NCBI RefSeq assembly: GCF_900110765.1
Contig: NZ_FOEO01000004.1
Coordinates: 124,001 to 188,000, forward strand
DNA length: 64,000 bases
Direction: 5' to 3'
Source: Pseudomonas sp. NFACC02
Lineage (GTDB): Bacteria > Pseudomonadota > Gammaproteobacteria > Pseudomonadales > Pseudomonadaceae
Positions 58,915-64,000 of this stretch are shown here, piece after piece. The notes beneath the pieces were generated by a model, which was not told the origin of the DNA, searched no databases, and worked only from the letters and a program-made list of their open reading frames with translations. Numbering within the stretch: the stretch's first letter is position 1; every line of letters begins with the position of its first letter. A program made the translations under genes and the position numbers.

Positions 58915-60804
58915 ATGACGCCCACCCTGATCAGCGCCCACGCCCAACAAGTTTTGCAAGCCGTGCAGGGCACCCAGCCCGCGCCTGGCCCGGTGGCCGA
59001 TGTCGCTATCGCCCGTTCCTGGCGCCGCTGCCTGGACCAACATGGGCTCGACCCCGCCAGCCCCCGTGCGCCGGATGTCGTCGAACACCCGCGCCTGCAG
59101 GATCACCGTGCACCGTTGGAGCACGTCATCGGTGTCGCGCGTTGGCAGATGAACAGCCTGCATCAGCAGGTCGGCCGTGACGGCCATGTGGTGCTGCTCA
59201 CTGATGCGCGTGGCGTGGCGATCGACAGTGTGTTCAACGAAGCCGAGCGCGCCGATTTTCAGCGTTCCGGCCTGTGGTTGGGGTCGGTCTGGAGTGAAGA
59301 AAGCGAGGGCACCAATGGTGTGGGTACCTGCCTGGTGGAACGGCGCCACGTGACCATTCGCCGGGACGAGCATTTCCGCGGCAAGCACGTCGGCCTCACG
59401 TGTTCGGCGAGTCCGATATTCGACGCAAAGGGCGAGTTGCTGGCCGTCCTCAACCTGTCTTCCGTCCGGGACGCGCAAAGCCTTCAGCAGCATTTTCAGG
59501 CCATGGCGCTGACCAACCTGTCGGCCCGCCTGATCGAAAGCTGTTTCTTTCTGGGCGATGCTCCAGACCGTTACTTATTGCGCTTTCATCCGCAAGCCGG
59601 GTTCGTCGGCCTGCTGGGTGAAGGCCTGCTCGGCTTCGACGATGAAGCCCGCGTGTGTTCCGTCAACCAGGCCGCGCTGGACCTGCTCGGCCTGAGTCGC
59701 GAGCACGTGGTCGGGCACGCATTGACGATGCTGCTTGAAACGCCGCTTGACCAGGTGCTGAGTCAGGCCAGTGCTCAACCCAGCGTCTGCTGGCCATTAC
59801 GCCTGCGGGACGGACGCCTGTTTTACGGCCAGTTGCGAGCGCCAGTGCGCCCGTCGCCCGTGGTTGTGCCAGCAATGCCGAAAATCAACGACGTGCGGGT
59901 GTGCCTGGAAGATCCTCGCCTGCAACGTGGTTTCGGACGGGCGCTGCGGGTGCTGGAGCGCGATGTCCCGGTCTTTCTGCAGGGCGAGACGGGGACTGGC
60001 AAGGAGGCCTTTGCAGCGGCGCTGCACAGGGCGAGCTCGCGATCGAACCAACCGTTTATCGCCATAAACTGCGCGGCGATCCCAGAATCGCTGATCGAAA
60101 GCGAGCTGTTCGGCTATCGCGGCGGCAGTTTCACCGGCGCGCGCAAGGACGGCATGGTCGGCAAGCTGGAACAGGCGCACGGAGGGATCCTGTTTCTCGA
60201 CGAGATCGCCGACATGCCGCTGGCCTTGCAAACCCGTCTGTTGCGGGTACTGGAGGAGCGTCAAGTGATGCCATTGGGCGGTGCATCCTCACGCCCTCTG
60301 GACATCCGGCTTGTCAGTGCCAGCCATCAGGACCTCAACGCGTGCGTGGCTGACGGTCGTTTCCGGGAGGATCTTTTCTATCGGGTCGGCGGGTTTGTCG
60401 TCCAGTTGCCGCCACTGCGCGAACGTTCCGACAAAAGCAACCTGCTCGAATGGCTGCTGCGCGAAGAGGCGAAGGGAATGAAAATCCAGCTCGAGCCCGG
60501 CGTGAAGGAGCGCTTGCTGTCGCATCCCTGGCCGGGCAACGTGCGGCAATTGCGCACCTGTTTGCGCACACTGGTTGCGTTGGCGTGGGATGGGCGCATT
60601 ACACGGGAGGACGTGGAAGAGTTGCTGCCGACCGTGCCCGCTGCCGATGTGGAGAACCCGCTCAATCTGTCCGAGCGGCAGACCTTGGTCAGTTTGATCG
60701 AAGCGGAGCACTGGCACGTCGCCCGTGTGGCGGAGCGTTTGGGCATCAGCCGCAATACGCTGTATCGCAAGCTGCGCCATCACGGAATTAGAAGGCCGGG
60801 CTAA
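58915..60804 (+). CDS. Sigma-54-dependent activator, AcoR-like
   Basis: 629 residues: GAF-like sensory region (about 70-210), PAS-like region (about 225-310), AAA+ domain with Walker A GETGTGKE, sigma-54 contact loop GSFTGA (a variant of GAFTGA), Walker B GGILFLDEIADM, and a C-terminal Fis HTH (ARVAERLGISRNTLYRKLRHHG). ATG 58915 follows GGAG; an ATG 21 bases earlier is less well placed. Divergent from the FMO gene. The inducer is unknown. Confidence 0.9.
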   Translation: MTPTLISAHAQQVLQAVQGTQPAPGPVADVAIARSWRRCLDQHGLDPASPRAPDVVEHPRLQDHRAPLEHVIGVARWQMNSLHQQVGRDGHVVLLTDARGVAIDSVFNEAERADFQRSGLWLGSVWSEESEGTNGVGTCLVERRHVTIRRDEHFRGKHVGLTCSASPIFDAKGELLAVLNLSSVRDAQSLQQHFQAMALTNLSARLIESCFFLGDAPDRYLLRFHPQAGFVGLLGEGLLGFDDEARVCSVNQAALDLLGLSREHVVGHALTMLLETPLDQVLSQASAQPSVCWPLRLRDGRLFYGQLRAPVRPSPVVVPAMPKINDVRVCLEDPRLQRGFGRALRVLERDVPVFLQGETGTGKEAFAAALHRASSRSNQPFIAINCAAIPESLIESELFGYRGGSFTGARKDGMVGKLEQAHGGILFLDEIADMPLALQTRLLRVLEERQVMPLGGASSRPLDIRLVSASHQDLNACVADGRFREDLFYRVGGFVVQLPPLRERSDKSNLLEWLLREEAKGMKIQLEPGVKERLLSHPWPGNVRQLRTCLRTLVALAWDGRITREDVEELLPTVPAADVENPLNLSERQTLVSLIEAEHWHVARVAERLGISRNTLYRKLRHHGIRRPG

Positions 60805-60856
60805 GGGGATGCGTCGGAGCGTGGGGGCCGGTCCCTCCGGCCAGATCGGACAACCC

Positions 60857-60882
60857 AGTCCCTGTCTGTCAGGACAGGGCTG
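60857..60882. other. Hairpin between activator gene and cystathionine gamma-lyase
   Basis: CCCTGTC-TGTCA/GGACAGGG type hairpin, 8 bp with a bulge, between the two convergent genes. No T-run on either strand, so a terminator role is doubtful. Confidence 0.3.
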
Positions 60883-60895
60883 GAGCAAACGTCTT

Positions 60896-62074
60896 TCAAA
60901 TACTGCTCAATGCCTGCGCCAGGTCTGCGCGCAGATCCTCGACGTCTTCGATCCCCACCGACAGCCTGACCAGTGAATCGCCGATGCCGAGTTTTGCGCG
61001 GTTTTCCGCCGGGATGCTGGCGTGGGTCATGATGGCGGGGTGTTCGATCAGGCTTTCGACGCCACCCAGGCTTTCTGCCAAGGCAAATAGCTGCACCTGT
61101 TCGAGGAAGCGCCGCGTCCCGGCCAGATCGGTTTTCAAGTCCAGTGAAATCATGCCGCCGAATCCACGCATTTGCCGACAGGCGAGGGCGTGTTGCGGAT
61201 GCGCGGGCAGTCCCGGGTAGTAAACCGCAGCCACCTGAGGCTGACGCTCCAGCCATTGCGCCAGTTCAAGCGCGTTGCTGCAGTGGCGTTCCATGCGTAG
61301 TGCGAGGGTTTTCACGCCGCGCAGGGTCAGAAACGCGTCGAACGGTCCTGCGATGGCACCGACCGAATTTTGCAGAAAGCCCAGACGCTCCGCCAATTCC
61401 GGATTCTGGCCGACCACGGCGATGCCGCCGATGACGTCCGAGTGACCGTTGAGGTACTTGGTGGTGGAATGCACGACGATGTCGAAACCCAGCGCCAGCG
61501 GGTTCTGAATCCAGGGGCTGGCGAAGGTGTTGTCGGCGACGCAAATGATGTTCCGGTCACGGCAGATGCGCGCGATGGCGGCCAGGTCGGACAGACGCAG
61601 CAGCGGATTGCTTGGTGTCTCGACCCAGATCATCCGGGTGTCTTCCTGAAGGGCGGCTTCGACGGCGGAAGGATTGGTCATGTCGACGAAGCTGAAACGA
61701 TGGCCCGCGCTGCGCTGGCGAACCTTGTCGAACAGGCGGAACGTGCCGCCATAGAGATCATCGCCAGATACGATGTGTGAGCCGACGTCGAGCAGTTCCA
61801 GTACCGAAGCAATCGCCGCCAGTCCGGAAGCGAACGCAAAGGCCTGGGTGCCGCCTTCAAGGTCTGCCACACAACGTTCCAGTGCAAAGCGCGTCGGGTT
61901 GTGCGAGCGGCCATAGTCCAGACCTTTGTGTACGCCGGGGCTGTCTTGCAGGTAGGTGGAGTTGGCGTAGATCGGCGGCATCAGCGCGCCGGTCGAAGGG
62001 TCCGGCGATTGACCGGCATGAATCACGCGGGTGGCGAAGGTGTGGGAGGGGGTGTGTTCGTCGTGCTGACTCAT
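60896..62074 (-). CDS. Cystathionine gamma-lyase
   Basis: A 392-residue Cys/Met-metabolism PLP enzyme. YGRSHNPTRFALE, ASGLAAIASVL and PLP lysine K206 in VVHSTTKYLNGHSD; SLGGVESLIEHPAIMTH near the C-terminus. Partner of the overlapping cystathionine beta-synthase gene, which favours gamma-lyase (cystathionine to cysteine) over gamma-synthase. Same gene pair as PA0400-PA0399 of P. aeruginosa. Confidence 0.9.
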   Translation of the reverse strand: MSQHDEHTPSHTFATRVIHAGQSPDPSTGALMPPIYANSTYLQDSPGVHKGLDYGRSHNPTRFALERCVADLEGGTQAFAFASGLAAIASVLELLDVGSHIVSGDDLYGGTFRLFDKVRQRSAGHRFSFVDMTNPSAVEAALQEDTRMIWVETPSNPLLRLSDLAAIARICRDRNIICVADNTFASPWIQNPLALGFDIVVHSTTKYLNGHSDVIGGIAVVGQNPELAERLGFLQNSVGAIAGPFDAFLTLRGVKTLALRMERHCSNALELAQWLERQPQVAAVYYPGLPAHPQHALACRQMRGFGGMISLDLKTDLAGTRRFLEQVQLFALAESLGGVESLIEHPAIMTHASIPAENRAKLGIGDSLVRLSVGIEDVEDLRADLAQALSSI

Positions 62075-63447
62075 GCAAGGGATCTCCGCAAGTGATTGAG
62101 CAGGTCGACGCGGGTGATGAGGCCGTGAAAGCCTGAGGCGTCGGCGATGATGGCCACCAGACCGCGATCCAGTTCGGCCTGAAGGCTTGCCAGGCTGGCG
62201 TCTGGCGGCAGGGTTTCCAGCCTGCCAGTCATGGCGCTGGCGACCGTGGTGCGAAAATGCGACGCGTCATTGTGAACGCCCAGCAGGATATCGGATTCAT
62301 CAATGACCCCGACCAGTTGCTTGCCGTCGATCAGCACCGGCAACTGCGAGACATCGGCCAGACGCATGCGCTGAAAGGCGGTGAGCAGGGTGTCATCCGG
62401 GCCGACGCTGATGACGCGGCCGTCCTCGAAGCGGCGGGCGATCAGGTCGCGCAGGTCTCCGTACCGGGTGCGCTGCAGCAGGCCCTGATCCGTCATCCAC
62501 TGATCATTGTAGACCTTGGATAAGTACCGGGTTCCGGTGTCGCAAACGAAACTGACCACGCGTTTGGGCGTTTTCTGTTCGCGGCAAAACCGCAGCGCAG
62601 CGGCCAGCAGCGTGCCCGTCGATGAGCCGCCCAGAATACCCTCGGCGCGTAGCAGGTGGCGCGCATGTTCGAAGCTGTCTTCATCGCTGATGGAATACGC
62701 GTGACGAACGCTGGAGAGGTCGGCAAACGAGGGAATGAAGTCTTCGCCAATGCCCTCCACCGCCCAGGAGCCTGGCTCCGGCAGGGTGCGGGTGCGGCTG
62801 TATTGCGCGACCACCGAGCCGACCGGATCGGCCAGGACCATCTCAAGGTCCGGTTGCACCCGTTTGAAGAACCGGGTCAGGCCGGTGAGGGTGCCTGCCG
62901 ATCCGACACCGACCACGATGGCGTCCAGGTCATGCTGTGTCTGGGCCCAGATTTCCGGCGCGGTGCTGCACTCATGGGCCAATGGGTTCGCCGGATTGTT
63001 GAACTGGTCGGCAAAGAACGCACCGGGTATGTCCTTCGCCAACCTGGCGGCGACGTCCTGATAGTAATCGGGATGGCCTTTTCCGACGTCGGAACGGGTG
63101 ATGTGCACTTCGGCGCCCATGGCTTTGAGGTGCAGGACCTTCTCCGTGGACATCTTGTCGGGCACCACCAGCACGACCCGATAGCCCTTGGCGCGGCCTA
63201 CCAGTGCCAGGCCCAATCCGGTGTTCCCCGCCGTCGCCTCGACAATGGTCCCACCGGGACGCAGCGAGCCGTCACGCTCGGCGGCGTCGATCATCGCCAG
63301 ACCGATGCGATCCTTGATCGAACCGCCGGGGTTTTGGGATTCGAGTTTCAGAAACAACGTACAAAGCCCCGTGTCGATGCGACTGACGCGCACCAGCGGG
63401 GTGTTGCCAATCAGTTCAAGGACGGCCGGACGGGATTCAGCTGACAT
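62071..63447 (-). CDS. Cystathionine beta-synthase with C-terminal CBS domains
   Basis: A 458-residue PLP enzyme condensing homocysteine with serine. K45 in NPGGSIKDRIG binds PLP; EATAGNTGLGLAL and GVGSAGTLTGLTRF bind cofactor phosphate and substrate. Two C-terminal CBS domains (about 335-455) may bind adenosyl ligands for regulation. AGGAAA lies 6 bases before the ATG. Overlaps the gamma-lyase gene by 4 bases; together they run reverse transsulfuration (Met/homocysteine to Cys). Confidence 0.93.
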   Translation of the reverse strand: MSAESRPAVLELIGNTPLVRVSRIDTGLCTLFLKLESQNPGGSIKDRIGLAMIDAAERDGSLRPGGTIVEATAGNTGLGLALVGRAKGYRVVLVVPDKMSTEKVLHLKAMGAEVHITRSDVGKGHPDYYQDVAARLAKDIPGAFFADQFNNPANPLAHECSTAPEIWAQTQHDLDAIVVGVGSAGTLTGLTRFFKRVQPDLEMVLADPVGSVVAQYSRTRTLPEPGSWAVEGIGEDFIPSFADLSSVRHAYSISDEDSFEHARHLLRAEGILGGSSTGTLLAAALRFCREQKTPKRVVSFVCDTGTRYLSKVYNDQWMTDQGLLQRTRYGDLRDLIARRFEDGRVISVGPDDTLLTAFQRMRLADVSQLPVLIDGKQLVGVIDESDILLGVHNDASHFRTTVASAMTGRLETLPPDASLASLQAELDRGLVAIIADASGFHGLITRVDLLNHLRRSLA

Positions 63448-63575
63448 GTCATTTCCTCACGTGTACACCCCATACGAAATGGACAGCGACTCGTTGCAAA
63501 TGTGCACCGGTCTGGACGCAAGGGTCGTCGTGTTCATTGACAGGGCGCGAACAGTCGGAAGGGCGGGTGATAGCG

Positions 63576-64000
63576 TTATGTTTGAAACGCACGGCGATAC
63601 TGCCCTGGGGACATCCCGTGAACCCGCCGGAAGGCGACCCCAAAGGCTGCATCGGACAGATATCCCAGCGAGGCTGCAACGGTCGCGACGGCGGCGCCGC
63701 CCCGCGACAAGCGGGACGCGGCAACCTTCATGCGCCAGCACGTGGCGTACTCGACAGGCGACTGTCCGACACGGGCTTTGAACACCGCAGCAAAGCTGGA
63801 GCGCGACATGCGGGCGATCTGCGCCATGTCTGCCAGCCGCCAGGCTTTTTCCGGCGCGCCATGAACGGCACGCATCACGCTGGCGATGGCAGGCTCTCGT
63901 AACCCGCCCAGCCAGGCCAGGTCGGCGACGTCGGCCGTGGTGATATGGTGGCGCAACGCATGAACGAAGATCAGCCGCAGCAAGTCATTGCACATCGCGT
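63576..64000 (-). CDS. AraC-family regulator, C-terminal part (cut by window edge)
   Basis: The frame stays open to the last base, so the N-terminus lies beyond 64000. About 140 residues carry the two AraC HTHs (LADMAQIARMSRSSFAAVFK; VATVAASLGYLSDAAFGVAF) and the end motif RRVHGMSPGQYRR. The upstream part LLRLIFVHALRHH resembles cupin_6-type AraC proteins. Targets unknown; it is not clearly linked to the CBS gene. Confidence 0.85.
   Translation of the reverse strand, partial: AMCNDLLRLIFVHALRHHITTADVADLAWLGGLREPAIASVMRAVHGAPEKAWRLADMAQIARMSRSSFAAVFKARVGQSPVEYATCWRMKVAASRLSRGGAAVATVAASLGYLSDAAFGVAFRRVHGMSPGQYRRAFQT

Overview
The window reads as chromosomal DNA of a Pseudomonas, probably from the P. 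syringae/P. fluorescens side of the genus. The evidence is the high GC content, the muxABC-opmB efflux operon, the GlgE/TreS trehalose-glucan cluster, the fdo-fdhE-selA-selB-tRNA-Sec block, a phosphatidylcholine synthase, Pseudomonas-type REP repeats and an Rsm-type small RNA. Species cannot be fixed from the sequence alone. No transposase, integrase, phage gene or CRISPR array is visible.

Layout. 1-399: 3' end of tamB. 509-1009: thiol peroxidase tpx with terminator. 1220-10344: muxA-muxB-muxC-opmB, a tripartite RND pump, with a 106-bp repeat-like insert between muxB and muxC. 10530-14350: an SDR oxidoreductase, a MocR regulator, a small DUF3203-like protein, an MgtC-type membrane protein and a small proline-rich protein. 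14682-22295: glgE, treS-maltokinase and glgB, linking trehalose, maltose-1-phosphate and alpha-glucan. 22701-28327: selenocysteine-containing formate dehydrogenase (fdoG with an in-frame UGA, fdoH, fdoI) and its maturation factor fdhE. 28522-32004: selA, selB and tRNA-Sec, the machinery needed to decode that UGA. 32502-36601: an SH3 membrane protein, an MFS exporter and gamma-glutamyltransferase.

36689-38919 holds a candidate Zur box, zinc-independent folE2 and an overlapping acyltransferase-like membrane protein. 38950-43568 holds a MalY/PatB C-S lyase, a two-gene SatD-like/DUF3307-like cassette bracketed by paired GTAACC palindromes, a stand-alone cysteine desulfurase and a divergent Lrp regulator. 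43602-49792 holds phosphatidylcholine synthase, a GNAT enzyme, the rRNA hydroxylase RlhA, a RidA protein and a DUF72 protein. 49879-52752 encodes an exonuclease III-DNA ligase-polymerase fusion. 53233-58648 holds an oxaloacetate decarboxylase, xenA with an ArsR regulator, a GGA-hairpin (Rsm-type) small RNA, and a flavin monooxygenase with an N-terminal SnoaL-like domain. 58915-64000 holds a sigma-54 activator, the reverse transsulfuration pair (cystathionine gamma-lyase and beta-synthase), and an AraC regulator cut by the window edge.

The strongest candidates for new biology are: (1) the ExoIII-LigD fusion, in which an AP-endonuclease/exonuclease III domain stands where Pseudomonas LigD normally carries its 3'-phosphoesterase domain; (2) the SatD-like/DUF3307-like cassette, whose first protein looks like a diverged palm/nucleotide-cyclase domain joined to a DNA-binding HTH, flanked on both sides by two 18-bp palindromes with exactly 28-bp spacing; and (3) the unannotated Rsm-type sRNA at about 56214-56356.
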